Positions 43,109 to 51,500 of a DNA stretch of 64,000 bases are shown here, one piece after another. The stretch is from NCBI GenBank assembly GCA_024400425.1, contig JAKSMV010000012.1, forward strand, positions 16,117 through 80,116, in the 5' to 3' direction. The stretch comes from Bacteroidales bacterium (GTDB taxonomy: Bacteria > Bacteroidota > Bacteroidia > Bacteroidales > F082). The position numbers were made by a program, and so were the translations under genes. Under the pieces are notes generated by a model. The model made no database searches and was not told the DNA's origin. It saw nothing but the letters and a program-made list of their open reading frames with translations. How positions within the stretch are numbered: the stretch's first letter is position 1; each line of letters opens with the position of its first letter.

Positions 43109-44236
43109 TTAAAACTGTGGTGCCTTCGTTGATATGGTCTCAACAAGATGAGGGTCAGCATGATTCGCATAACGTGTCGTCATCGACAAATCGTGATGGT
43201 CAGCGTGTTGCATGACCGTCAGCGGGTCAATTCCTGACTTCAACATCTCGTTTATTCCCGTGTCTCGAAGGCTGTAGAGTTGCATTTCTTGCGGAAGGTG
43301 AAGTTCCTTACGCATCTTATCCCAGTCCTTACGGAAACGCGCATCGCTGATTGGTTTTGGTCCTGGATTGTAACCATCACCAATAAGATACCAATTGCGC
43401 GATGCACCTTTAATCAACTCTCCTACTCTATTCTCAAGTTCAACAGACAATGATGCAAAACGCTCATAATGCGTTTTAGCATTGTCGCCCTTGATGAAAA
43501 TGTAATGCTTTTCGAGATAGACATCCTCAATGCGTATCATCCTGACTTCCTTAGGACGAATCAAAGATGTGAACACCAATTCGCAAACAGTAAGCAGGTT
43601 TGGATTGTTTGCTTCGCACCAATCAGCAATTTTCACCCTCGCGTCATGTGGGATTAAGATTCGTTTCTTCGTATCTTCCCGTTTCGGTTTGATAGTGGAA
43701 AACGGATTCTCTTTGGCGTAACACTTTTCGACAGCCCATGAAAAGAAAGCCCGAGCAGCTTTCAGTTGATTGTTCCAAGAACGGCCATGGAGATTCCGTT
43801 GACTGAAACAATAATCCATGAACTTCACGGCCAGCACTCGATTGAAAAGACCGATTTGACAGTCTTTCACAGTAGATTCTGACCATTCCAAAAAGCCTTT
43901 GCAGAAGGAGCGATATGTACGCATTGTGTCAGGTCGAAGTTCAACTTCCTTCTCTTTAAGGTAGTCCTCAACGACCATCTTCAAAGGCATCAACATACGG
44001 GAATTGTGAAGTTCACCGAAAGGTGTCCAACCACCTGCAAGCCTTGCATTCGTATTGCAGATGATAGTGTTGCAATGCGCCTTGAAGTCAGCGATGCGAG
44101 AATAGCGTTTGCGCAAGGCATTGAGCTTTGTCACATGTCTTTTCAATTTCCCAGTTACGGGATCTAAAGCCTGGAACTCGATTTGCCAACCATGCTTATT
44201 GTTTTTTAGAACTGCTGGCAGATAGCTTAATGACAT
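43109..44236 (-). CDS. Tyrosine recombinase (integrase), second copy type
   Basis: 375 residues, clearly different from its neighbour. Arg in TSLIRPKEVR; the HxxR position reads YSLRDTG (Tyr in place of His); MQHADHHDLSMTTRYANH holds the last His and the Tyr nucleophile. Good Shine-Dalgarno-like GGAG before ATG 44236. It lies 128 bp from tRNA-Ala. Tandem recombinases may act together or one may be a remnant. Confidence 0.9.
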   Translation of the reverse strand: MSLSYLPAVLKNNKHGWQIEFQALDPVTGKLKRHVTKLNALRKRYSRIADFKAHCNTIICNTNARLAGGWTPFGELHNSRMLMPLKMVVEDYLKEKEVELRPDTMRTYRSFCKGFLEWSESTVKDCQIGLFNRVLAVKFMDYCFSQRNLHGRSWNNQLKAARAFFSWAVEKCYAKENPFSTIKPKREDTKKRILIPHDARVKIADWCEANNPNLLTVCELVFTSLIRPKEVRMIRIEDVYLEKHYIFIKGDNAKTHYERFASLSVELENRVGELIKGASRNWYLIGDGYNPGPKPISDARFRKDWDKMRKELHLPQEMQLYSLRDTGINEMLKSGIDPLTVMQHADHHDLSMTTRYANHADPHLVETISTKAPQF

Positions 44237-44364
44237 TTTTTTTTCTCCTTTTTCTTCCGGTTAAGGCTGAAAAAGGCTGCAAAAACATCCGTTAAAATCC
44301 TTGTGCCGATTTTGCGCCGATTTTCCTATGAATATCGTTGCAAATCGCTAATTATCAATAAAAG

Positions 44365-44437
44365 TGGAGGTTACCGGACTCGAACCGGCCACCTTCAGAT
44401 TGCGAACCTGACGTTCTACCAGATGAACTAAACCCCC
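44365..44437 (-). tRNA. tRNA-Ala (anticodon CGC)
   Basis: Acceptor GGGGGTT/AACCTCC gives the G3-U70 pair that marks alanine; anticodon stem TCAGG/TCTGA with loop TTCGCAA; T-loop GGTTCGAGTCC; discriminator A. No encoded CCA. Its 3' end points to the phage element, a usual integrase target. Confidence 0.88.
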
Positions 44438-44501
44438 GTTCCGAGGGCGCAAAATTACAACTATTTTTCTATCAACTGAACAATACTCCAACAAATTAGT
44501 G

Positions 44502-44509
44502 TACTTTTG
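44502..44509 (+). promoter_or_regulatory. -7 box of the kinase gene
   Basis: TACTTTTG; the in-frame TTG start at 44507 lies inside it, so ATG 44555 is the start. Confidence 0.65.
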
Positions 44510-44554
44510 CACATTTTAAAAATCAATCGCTATTTCGCTAAAATCACAACTAAA

Positions 44555-45424
44555 ATGAATGTAGAAGAATACATCGTCGCTAGGGTCAACGCTTTGATGC
44601 AATCCCAAAACGCCAAAATCGTCATGCGCCTCGAAGGTGGCATGAGCAACTATACCTATGTAGTAGAATGCAACGGAAAGAAATATACCTACCGCGTGCC
44701 GGGCAAGTTCGCCGAAAAGTTCGTCGATCGCCTGGAAGAATGGGAGAACATACAGGAAGTGAACCGCTTAGGTCTCAATAACATCACCGAATATGTAGAA
44801 GTCCGCTCGGGCGAAAAACTGGCCGAATATGTAGAAGGCACCATCATGAGCACCACCGATGTGGTATCGTACAACGAAATGTCGGTGAAAGCCCTGAAAC
44901 AGATTCACGGCAGCGGTCTGAAATTCAGAGACTACAACGCCTTCGGTCGCTTGGACGATGATGAACGCTACTGCCTCGAAACAGGCTATGTGTTCCCTCA
45001 GGAATACCTCGACTTGCGCAAGCGTCTCGACAGCCTCCGTGCCGCTCACGCCAATGTACCTAAGGTGCCTTGCCATTGCGACTACCAACCTACCAACCTT
45101 GTCATCAACGGCGACAAGCTGTATGTGCTTGATTGGGAGTTTGCCGGCATGAACGACCCATTCTACGATATCGCTTGCTACGGCAACGTGGGGTTCGACA
45201 AGGCTCTCTCGCTGCTCGAAGCCTACGTCGGCCACAAACCTACCAAAGAAGAGTTGCAACGACTCTATTTCCACCGCGCTTTCCAATGCATGCAGTGGTT
45301 CACCGTGGCTATCTTCAAAGACCGCGTCGGCTTGAGCAAAGACCTCAACATGGATTTCAACGCAGTCGCTTTCATGTTTCTCGGCATGGCCAAAGACCTG
45401 CTCGAAAACTACGACAAACTGTAA
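44555..45424 (+). CDS. Choline kinase/aminoglycoside phosphotransferase family kinase
   Basis: 289 residues. Nucleotide region RLEGGMSNYTYVVECNGKKYTYRVPG, catalytic HCDYQPTNLVI (HxDxxxxN) near residue 186, and the metal motif DWEFAGMNDPFYDIA. In its neighbourhood no lic or antibiotic gene is seen, so substrate (choline, ethanolamine, sugar) is open. LicA-like enzymes in gut bacteria decorate envelope sugars; this would suit but is not shown. Confidence 0.8.
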   Translation: MNVEEYIVARVNALMQSQNAKIVMRLEGGMSNYTYVVECNGKKYTYRVPGKFAEKFVDRLEEWENIQEVNRLGLNNITEYVEVRSGEKLAEYVEGTIMSTTDVVSYNEMSVKALKQIHGSGLKFRDYNAFGRLDDDERYCLETGYVFPQEYLDLRKRLDSLRAAHANVPKVPCHCDYQPTNLVINGDKLYVLDWEFAGMNDPFYDIACYGNVGFDKALSLLEAYVGHKPTKEELQRLYFHRAFQCMQWFTVAIFKDRVGLSKDLNMDFNAVAFMFLGMAKDLLENYDKL

Positions 45425-45455
45425 GTTTGAATTAAGAATTAATAATTAAGAATAC

Positions 45456-45498
45456 AGAATAGAGCGAAGCCCAGATAACTGACGCCTCGCTCTATTCT
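45456..45498. terminator. Bidirectional hairpin between kinase gene and sufT
   Basis: AGAATAGAGCGA (45456-45467) pairs perfectly with TCGCTCTATTCT (45487-45498); flanked by AATTAAGAATT-type and tandem TCTCAATTCTGCAT repeats. Confidence 0.8.
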
Positions 45499-45538
45499 TA
45501 ATTTATCATTCTCAATTCTGCATTCTCAATTCTGCATT

Positions 45539-45898
45539 CTAATACATGAAGTCGGCAGCGGAATATTGGCCATAGTCGCCATCCAAACCCAATTCGGCTT
45601 TGGCTTCGTCGCTCAGCATGTCGATGCTCCAGGCTGGCTCGAAGGTCAGCTCCACCTCGACATTCTTCACACCCATGATGGCTTGAATGCGTTCCTTCAC
45701 CGCACCTGGAAGTACTTCGGCCACGGGGCAGTTGGGAGCCGTCACGGTCATCACGATTTTCACATTGCCTTCTTCATCTACATCAAGTCCATAGACGAGG
45801 TGAAGGGTCCATATATCGACTGGAATCTCAGGGTCGTAAATGGTCTTCAAGACCCCGATGACAGTCTCTTTCAGTTGGTTAGTTTCTTCTTGTGTCAT
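45539..45898 (-). CDS. sufT: SufT-like iron-sulfur assembly protein (MIP18/DUF59)
   Basis: 119 residues. Motifs DPEIPVDIWTLHLVYGLDV, VTAPNCPVAEVLPGAV and EPAWSIDMLSDEAKAELGL are those of the MIP18/SufT family, which helps mature Fe-S proteins. It lies downstream of the suf operon on the same strand, after a 253-bp AT-rich gap (45899-46151) with no good gene. Confidence 0.88.
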   Translation of the reverse strand: MTQEETNQLKETVIGVLKTIYDPEIPVDIWTLHLVYGLDVDEEGNVKIVMTVTAPNCPVAEVLPGAVKERIQAIMGVKNVEVELTFEPAWSIDMLSDEAKAELGLDGDYGQYSAADFMY

Positions 45899-46151
45899 GT
45901 ATTTCTTGTTTTCTTTTTCTTGTCAAGAATTGGAGAATTGGAGAAATCGAAGATTACCTTACGGTGAATGCAAAGCATTTCAGCGAAGCTAATTATAGAA
46001 TTTCGAGTCTTCATTGTTGAATTAAAGAGAAATTCGAGAGAAAATCGTCGATTTTCAATTCTAATATCAAAGGCGATAAATTCAAAAATTACTCTGCATC
46101 ATGGATTCTCAAATTCACAAATTCTTGAGATAAATTTTAGATCGGACAATA

Positions 46152-46577
46152 TCAACTCTCTGACTGAATCTTGAACGCTTCGGCATAAAGCATCATCTGC
46201 TTCACCATCGAGAGCAGCCCGTTGGAACGTGTCGGCGAGAGGTGTTCCTTCAAACCGATTTCGTCCAAAAACGACATGTCGGCGGCCAAGATATCGCTCG
46301 GTGTCTGACCTGAGAATACCTTAATCAGCAAATAGATAATGCCTTTGGTGATGACAGCATCGCTGTCGGCAGCAAAGTTCACCTTGCCATCAACCAGCTC
46401 GGCACTCAGCCACACACGACTTTGGCATCCATTGATGAGGTGCTTCTCGTCGCGGTATTTATCATCGATGATGGGGCATTCCTTGCCCATCTCTATCAGC
46501 ATAGCGTAGCGGTCCATCCAATCATCGAACATGGAGAAATCCTCCACGATGCTATCTTGTATTTCCTTAATTGTCAT
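46152..46577 (-). CDS. sufE: Sulfur acceptor protein SufE
   Basis: 141 residues. Takes persulfide from SufS. The acceptor is Cys51 in LINGCQSRVWL; normal size. It is separated by 14 bp from the NifX-like gene. Confidence 0.93.
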   Translation of the reverse strand: MTIKEIQDSIVEDFSMFDDWMDRYAMLIEMGKECPIIDDKYRDEKHLINGCQSRVWLSAELVDGKVNFAADSDAVITKGIIYLLIKVFSGQTPSDILAADMSFLDEIGLKEHLSPTRSNGLLSMVKQMMLYAEAFKIQSES

Positions 46578-46591
46578 CTTTAAAAACAGTT

Positions 46592-46984
46592 TTATAACTT
46601 AATCTCGATATTATCCGGCAAAGTGATGCCACCACATTCGTGTTCGTGGCAAGTGATGCCCGAGTCGTCGAGAGTGCCATCGAGGTAGGCCTTCACCACA
46701 TCCTCGACTTTGCCCGAGCAGCCACGGACCACCTTTATCTGGTTGTTGCTCAACACATTGACAGCGCCATCACCCATGTTGCCAGCCAGCATCACTTCCA
46801 CGCCCATCTCGTGAAGGCGCGGGGCGATGTTGCTCTTGCAGCCACAGCCCACAGGCGAATCCATGCGCTCGTATCTGGCAGGCTGACCATTTTCGTCCAA
46901 GGTGCAAATCGTATAGAACTGACAATGGCCAAAATGGCTGTCAATCGTACCGTCTTCTTTTGTCGGTAATGCAATTTTCTTCAT
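46592..46984 (-). CDS. NifX/NifB-type dinitrogenase-cofactor-binding family protein
   Basis: 130 residues: MKKIALPTKEDGTIDSHFGHCQFY..., the ribonuclease-H-like NifX/VnfX fold with conserved HFGHC, DSPVGCGCKSN and a Cys/His tail (GITCHEHECGGI). Such small proteins can carry Fe-S or FeMo-type clusters. No nif genes are around; its place between sufS and sufE suggests a role in cluster carriage. Function unproven. Confidence 0.85.
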   Translation of the reverse strand: MKKIALPTKEDGTIDSHFGHCQFYTICTLDENGQPARYERMDSPVGCGCKSNIAPRLHEMGVEVMLAGNMGDGAVNVLSNNQIKVVRGCSGKVEDVVKAYLDGTLDDSGITCHEHECGGITLPDNIEIKL

Positions 46985-46996
46985 GATTAAATTTCT

Positions 46997-48214
46997 TTAT
47001 CTCAGCATATTAGCAGCCCGTTCGACTGCCTTTACAAAAATTTCCACTTCTTCAACCGTGTTATACATGGCGAACGAAGCCCTCACAGTGCCCGGAATGC
47101 CGAAACGAGTCATCACAGGCTCAGCGCAATGGTGACCCGTGCGCACTGCCACTCCCATCTTGTCGATAATCGTTCCCAAATCGTAAGGATGGATGCCGTT
47201 GATGACAAACGAGACCAATCCACTACGATGCGGTGCCTGACCGATGAAACGCATGCCCTCAATTTGTGAAAGCCCATCGATAGCCGTCTTCAAAAGCAAA
47301 TCCTCGTGTTCGGCAACAGCCTTTCTGTCAATACTTTCGATGAATTTCACCGCCGTTTCAAGTCCCAAAGCAGCACCCACATTTGGCGTGCCTGCCTCGA
47401 ATTTGAAAGGCAGCTTGTTGAAAGTGGTTTTCTCGAAACTCACCGTATCGACCATCTCGCCACCAAACTGATATGGTGGCATCTTCTCGAGCCATTCGGT
47501 CTTGCCATACAAGCCGCCAATGCCCATAGGCGCATACATCTTATGTCCCGAAAAGACATAGAAATCGCAATCCATGTCCTGCACATCAATAGGCAGATGC
47601 GCCATCGACTGGGCACCATCAACGACAACCGGAATACCGTATTGATGCGCCATAGTAATCATTTCCTTAACTGGATTGATTGTTCCTAAAGTATTGGAAA
47701 TATGTGCTATGGAGACAACTTTCGGCTGTTTCTTCAGCAATTCCTGATAAGCGTTCAAATCCAAGACACCTTCATCGTCCATCGGGACGACGAGCAACTC
47801 GCCATGATGCCTTTGTATCATCTGCTGCCAAGGCACGAGGTTGGAATGATGTTCCATTGCCGTCACCAGCACCTTGTCGCCTTCTTCGATGAACAAATGT
47901 TCAAACGAGGTTGCCAACAGGTTCAATGATTCGGTAGTGCCTCTTGTGAAAACGATTTCGTGTGCTAAGGGCGCATTGATGAACTCGGCCACGGTGATGC
48001 GGGCGTTTTCGTATGCCTCGGTCGCCTTCTGGCTCAGATAATGCACACCACGATGAATGTTGCAGTTTTCGTTCAGATAATAGTCGCGCTCACGCTCGAT
48101 GACGCAAAGCGGCTTCTGCGTGGTGGCGGCATTGTCGAAATACACCAAAGGCTTTCCATAGACCGTCTGGCTCAGGACCGGAAACTGCTGACGAATGGAT
48201 TGGACATCAAACAT
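46997..48214 (-). CDS. sufS: Cysteine desulfurase SufS
   Basis: 405 residues, PLP enzyme that takes sulfur from cysteine. FDNAATTQKP start, HHSNLVPWQ, PLP Lys in FSGHKMYAPMGIGGLYG, and catalytic Cys in VRTGHHCAEPVMTRFG. Full length. It is 51 bp after sufD, with a palindromic repeat in the gap. Confidence 0.96.
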   Translation of the reverse strand: MFDVQSIRQQFPVLSQTVYGKPLVYFDNAATTQKPLCVIERERDYYLNENCNIHRGVHYLSQKATEAYENARITVAEFINAPLAHEIVFTRGTTESLNLLATSFEHLFIEEGDKVLVTAMEHHSNLVPWQQMIQRHHGELLVVPMDDEGVLDLNAYQELLKKQPKVVSIAHISNTLGTINPVKEMITMAHQYGIPVVVDGAQSMAHLPIDVQDMDCDFYVFSGHKMYAPMGIGGLYGKTEWLEKMPPYQFGGEMVDTVSFEKTTFNKLPFKFEAGTPNVGAALGLETAVKFIESIDRKAVAEHEDLLLKTAIDGLSQIEGMRFIGQAPHRSGLVSFVINGIHPYDLGTIIDKMGVAVRTGHHCAEPVMTRFGIPGTVRASFAMYNTVEEVEIFVKAVERAANMLR

Positions 48215-48238
48215 AATTGTCAGATTTATATGATATTA

Positions 48239-48262
48239 AGAGACGCGATGAATCGCGTCTCT
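48239..48262. repeat. Short palindromic repeat, copy 3
   Basis: AGAGACGCGAT-GA-ATCGCGTCTCT, perfect 11-bp arms, between sufD and sufS. Related to 4114-4142 and 9689-9716. Confidence 0.85.
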
Positions 48263-48265
48263 ACA

Positions 48266-49093
48266 TTAGATTTTTGAATAATCGATGTCGAAATTATATT
48301 CTTTCGGGTGACTGCAACGCAACACGCATGTCTCGCAGCTCGACAACTCGCCGCGCAAACGGCGCTTGATCATGTCGTCGATGTGTTCACGAAGCATGTC
48401 GTTGCCAATGTGGTTGCTCACCTCGGCAGCGAAAGCATACATGAGCAGCATACGCGCATTGGCCTTGCTGATGCCACGCTGACGCATATAGAACATGGCC
48501 TCTTGGTCGAGTTGGCCTGTGGAAGTGCCATGCGAGCATTTCACATCGTCAGCATAGATTTCCAAGAAAGGCTGCGTGTTGATTTTGGCCGTCGAGGTCA
48601 AAAGGATGTTGCTGTTGTTTTGCTGCGCATCAGTCTTTTGCGCTCCTGGAGCGACATACACATGACCATTGAAAACCGCTGTGGCTTCGTCGTCCAAGAT
48701 GCCTTTGAACTTCTCGTTGCTCGTGCAATGTGGCACGTTGTGGTTCACCTTCAGGTGGTTTTCGGTATGTTGCTTCTTGTCAACCAAATAAAGACCGTAA
48801 ATCTCGGTTTCAGCCCCTTCACCATCCAAATCGACAGTGTAGGAATTGCGCACATCGCCACCATTGAACGAAACCACCACAATCTTCAAGCGACTGTTAG
48901 CCAACTGCTTAATCTTGAAATCCTTGGCAATCGAAGCCTCATCATTCACATTCTGCAAAATGTAAAGCTCCAGGCTCGCATTCTCGTTGATGACGATTTC
49001 GGTATTCATCGCGCCTACCGACAAGTGCTCATCATCGTCATATTCAATGATTTGCTGACTTTGGTTGGCCGCTAATATGAGTTTGTTTTCCAT
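48266..49093 (-). CDS. sufD: SufD, short form
   Basis: 275 residues from ATG 49093. Beta-helix core with HxxHxxxxHC-like YLVDKKQHTENHLKVNHNVPHCTSNEKFKG, ADDVKCSHGTSTGQLDQEAMFYMRQRGISKANARMLLMYAFAAEV, and a C-terminal CETC...CSH. Usual SufD is over 400 residues; the N-terminal helical domain of about 150 residues is missing. The start follows sufC by 2 bp, so this is the real gene boundary, not a lost end. Confidence 0.88.
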   Translation of the reverse strand: MENKLILAANQSQQIIEYDDDEHLSVGAMNTEIVINENASLELYILQNVNDEASIAKDFKIKQLANSRLKIVVVSFNGGDVRNSYTVDLDGEGAETEIYGLYLVDKKQHTENHLKVNHNVPHCTSNEKFKGILDDEATAVFNGHVYVAPGAQKTDAQQNNSNILLTSTAKINTQPFLEIYADDVKCSHGTSTGQLDQEAMFYMRQRGISKANARMLLMYAFAAEVSNHIGNDMLREHIDDMIKRRLRGELSSCETCVLRCSHPKEYNFDIDYSKI

Positions 49094-49095
49094 AA

Positions 49096-49842
49096 TCAAA
49101 GTTCCTTAACCCATTCGTAGCCTTTTTCTTCGAGTTCGAGGGCCAAATCCTTGCCACCGGTCTTCACGATGCGGCCATCATACATGACATGCACGAAATC
49201 AGGCACGATGTAATCGAGCAGACGCTGATAGTGTGTGATGACCACGAAAGAATTGTCGGGACGATGCAACTGGTTGACGCCATTGGCCACGATGCGCAAG
49301 GCATCGATATCAAGGCCCGAATCGGTTTCGTCGAGGATGGCGAGGCTTGGCTCAAGCATGGCCATCTGGAAGATTTCGTTCTTCTTCTTCTCGCCGCCCG
49401 AGAAACCCACGTTAACGAAACGGTTTTGCAGCTTTTCGGTGATTTCGACCATGGCCTGCTTCTCCTTCATCATCTTCATGAATTCCATCGTCGAAAGGAC
49501 TGGCTGACCGTTGTATTCGCGCTTGGCGTTGACCGCAGTACGCATGAAATTCTGGATGCTCACGCCCGGAATCTCCACTGGATATTGGAAACTCAGGAAG
49601 ATGCCCTTGTTGGCGCGTTCTTCAGGCGACATGCCTACGATGTTCTCGCCCTTGTACCAGATTTCACCCTCGGTGATGTCGTAACCCTCGCGGCCCGTGA
49701 CGGCAGCAGCCCATGTGCTCTTGCCCGTTCCGTTAGGTCCCATAATGGCATGTATTTCACCCTCGTTGATGCTCAGATTGAAACCCTTCAGGATTTCCTT
49801 TCCTCCTACTGAGACATGCAGATTTTTGATATTCAGTAACAT
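49096..49842 (-). CDS. sufC: SufC ATPase
   Basis: 248 residues, ABC-type ATPase of the SufBCD scaffold. Walker A IMGPNGTGKST, signature FSGGEKKKNE, Walker B LAILDETDSGLDIDALR. Start at ATG 49842 (MLLNIKNLHVSVGG); the extra in-frame upstream codons read into the sufB-sufC gap. Third-party fusion not seen. Confidence 0.97.
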   Translation of the reverse strand: MLLNIKNLHVSVGGKEILKGFNLSINEGEIHAIMGPNGTGKSTWAAAVTGREGYDITEGEIWYKGENIVGMSPEERANKGIFLSFQYPVEIPGVSIQNFMRTAVNAKREYNGQPVLSTMEFMKMMKEKQAMVEITEKLQNRFVNVGFSGGEKKKNEIFQMAMLEPSLAILDETDSGLDIDALRIVANGVNQLHRPDNSFVVITHYQRLLDYIVPDFVHVMYDGRIVKTGGKDLALELEEKGYEWVKEL

Positions 49843-49888
49843 ATATTGTTTAATGTTTATTCGTTTATTTGTTTGGTTTTCCGATTGA

Positions 49889-51340
49889 TTAGCCGACACT
49901 TCCTTCTAAAGTGATAGATAATAGTTTTTGTGCTTCAACGGCAAATTCCATCGGCAATTTGTTCAACACATCTTTGGCATAGCCATTGACAATGAGACTG
50001 ATAGCCTTTTCGGTCGGGATGCCACGCTGCTGGCAGTAGAAGAGCTGGTCTTCCGAAATCTTCGAAGTTGTGGCTTCGTGTTCCAAAATGCTGGAATCGT
50101 TACCGCACTGAACGTAAGGCCAAGTGTGCGCACCGCATTTGTCGCCCAAGAGCAACGAATCGCATTGGGAATAATTGCGCGAATTGACGGCCTTTGGCGC
50201 CACTTTCACCAAACCGCGATAGCTATTCTGGCTGTAGCCTGCCGAAATGCCTTTCGAGATAATCGTGCTGCGCGTGTTTTTGCCCAAATGAATCATCTTG
50301 GTGCCCGTATCGGCCTGCTGATAATTGTTGGTCACGGCAACCGAATAGAACTCACCGATTGAATTGTCGCCCATCAGCACGCAACCTGGATATTTCCAAG
50401 TGATGGCAGAACCCGTCTCGACTTGCGTCCACGAAATCTTGGAGCGGTCGCCACGGCAAAGTCCGCGCTTCGTGACCAGATTGTAGACACCACCCTTGCC
50501 GTTCTTATCGCCCGGATACCAGTTTTGCACGGTGGAATATTTCACTTCGGCATCGGTCTCGGCAATGATTTCGACAATAGCAGCATGAAGCTGGTTTTCA
50601 TCGCGTTGCGGAGCCGTGCAACCTTCCATATAACTCACGTATGCGCCTTCGTCAGCGACAATCAGCGTGCGCTCGAATTGACCCGTATTGGCCGCATTGA
50701 TGCGGAAATAAGTGGAAAGTTCCAGCGGGCAATGCACACCTTTAGGAATATAGCAGAACGAACCATCGCTGAAAACGGCAGAATTCAAGGCGGCAAAGAA
50801 ATTGTCGGTGTAAGGTACGACCTTACCCAGATATTTCTTCACCAAATCGGGGTATTGCTTGACGGCCTCGCTGAACGACATGAAGATGACACCATGCTTC
50901 GACAAAGTTTCCTGGAAAGTGGTCTTCACCGAAGTACTATCCATGACGGCATCGACGGCCACGCCCGAAAGCTTCTTCTGCTCGTCGAGCGAAATGCCCA
51001 ACTTGTCGAAAGTGGCCAGCAATTCTGGATCCACCTCGTCGAGACTTTGCTTTTCCTGGCGTTTGCGTGGGGCTGCATAATAAATAATGTCTTGATAATC
51101 GATTTCGGGCAGGTCGAGATGACCCCAGTTAGGTTGCTTCAAGGTTTGCCAATGGCGGAATGCCTTCAGGCGAAAATCCAGCAGCCATTCCGGCTCACCT
51201 TTCTTCTCCGAAATGAGGCGGACAATGTCCTCGTTCAGGCCTTTCGGAACGAAATCGGTTTCTATATCCGTCACGAAACCATACTCATAATCCTTGCTCG
51301 TGACTTCGTTGATAATATTATCCTTTGGATTTGACTCCAT
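49889..51340 (-). CDS. sufB: SufB scaffold protein
   Basis: 483 residues; core of the SufBCD Fe-S scaffold. Motifs: [59 protein letters not shown] and [24 protein letters not shown]. First gene of sufB-C-D-S-nifX-E. Length normal. Confidence 0.97.
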   Translation of the reverse strand: MESNPKDNIINEVTSKDYEYGFVTDIETDFVPKGLNEDIVRLISEKKGEPEWLLDFRLKAFRHWQTLKQPNWGHLDLPEIDYQDIIYYAAPRKRQEKQSLDEVDPELLATFDKLGISLDEQKKLSGVAVDAVMDSTSVKTTFQETLSKHGVIFMSFSEAVKQYPDLVKKYLGKVVPYTDNFFAALNSAVFSDGSFCYIPKGVHCPLELSTYFRINAANTGQFERTLIVADEGAYVSYMEGCTAPQRDENQLHAAIVEIIAETDAEVKYSTVQNWYPGDKNGKGGVYNLVTKRGLCRGDRSKISWTQVETGSAITWKYPGCVLMGDNSIGEFYSVAVTNNYQQADTGTKMIHLGKNTRSTIISKGISAGYSQNSYRGLVKVAPKAVNSRNYSQCDSLLLGDKCGAHTWPYVQCGNDSSILEHEATTSKISEDQLFYCQQRGIPTEKAISLIVNGYAKDVLNKLPMEFAVEAQKLLSITLEGSVG

Positions 51341-51375
51341 GACTCTCTTATTAAGAATGATTTTAAATTAGGCGG

Positions 51376-51383
51376 CAAAGATA
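51376..51383 (-). promoter_or_regulatory. -7 box of the suf operon
   Basis: Reads TATCTTTG on the minus strand, 35 bases before the sufB ATG. Confidence 0.65.
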
Positions 51384-51500
51384 AGGAAATAAAAGCATTC
51401 GACAGCCTAAAAGTCCAAAAATATGGCTATAGACAAAAAGCCATATTGACCTCATAACAGATTTTTCATTAGTTTTGCAAAAGCAAATCAACCTTACTGA

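Larger units (their letters stand above)
24461..44236. mobile_element. Prophage or tail-only phage element without a visible head module
   Basis: Roughly 19.8 kb. Left to right: fragmentary phage genes, structured RNA, lysis genes, HicAB pair, tiny coupled genes, neck/tail-completion genes, tape measure, tail tip proteins, holin candidate, fibre, then two tyrosine recombinases on the minus strand beside tRNA-Ala. No terminase, portal, protease, capsid, repressor or replication gene was found. The right edge is well placed by the recombinases and the tRNA; the left edge is only estimated, since no copy of the tRNA 3' end could be found near 24.4 kb. Confidence 0.75.

Noticed and set aside
45968..46174. 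68-codon frame between sufT and sufE
   Set aside because: AT-rich gap with repeats of AAATTCGAG type; no ribosome-binding site and it runs into the end of sufE.
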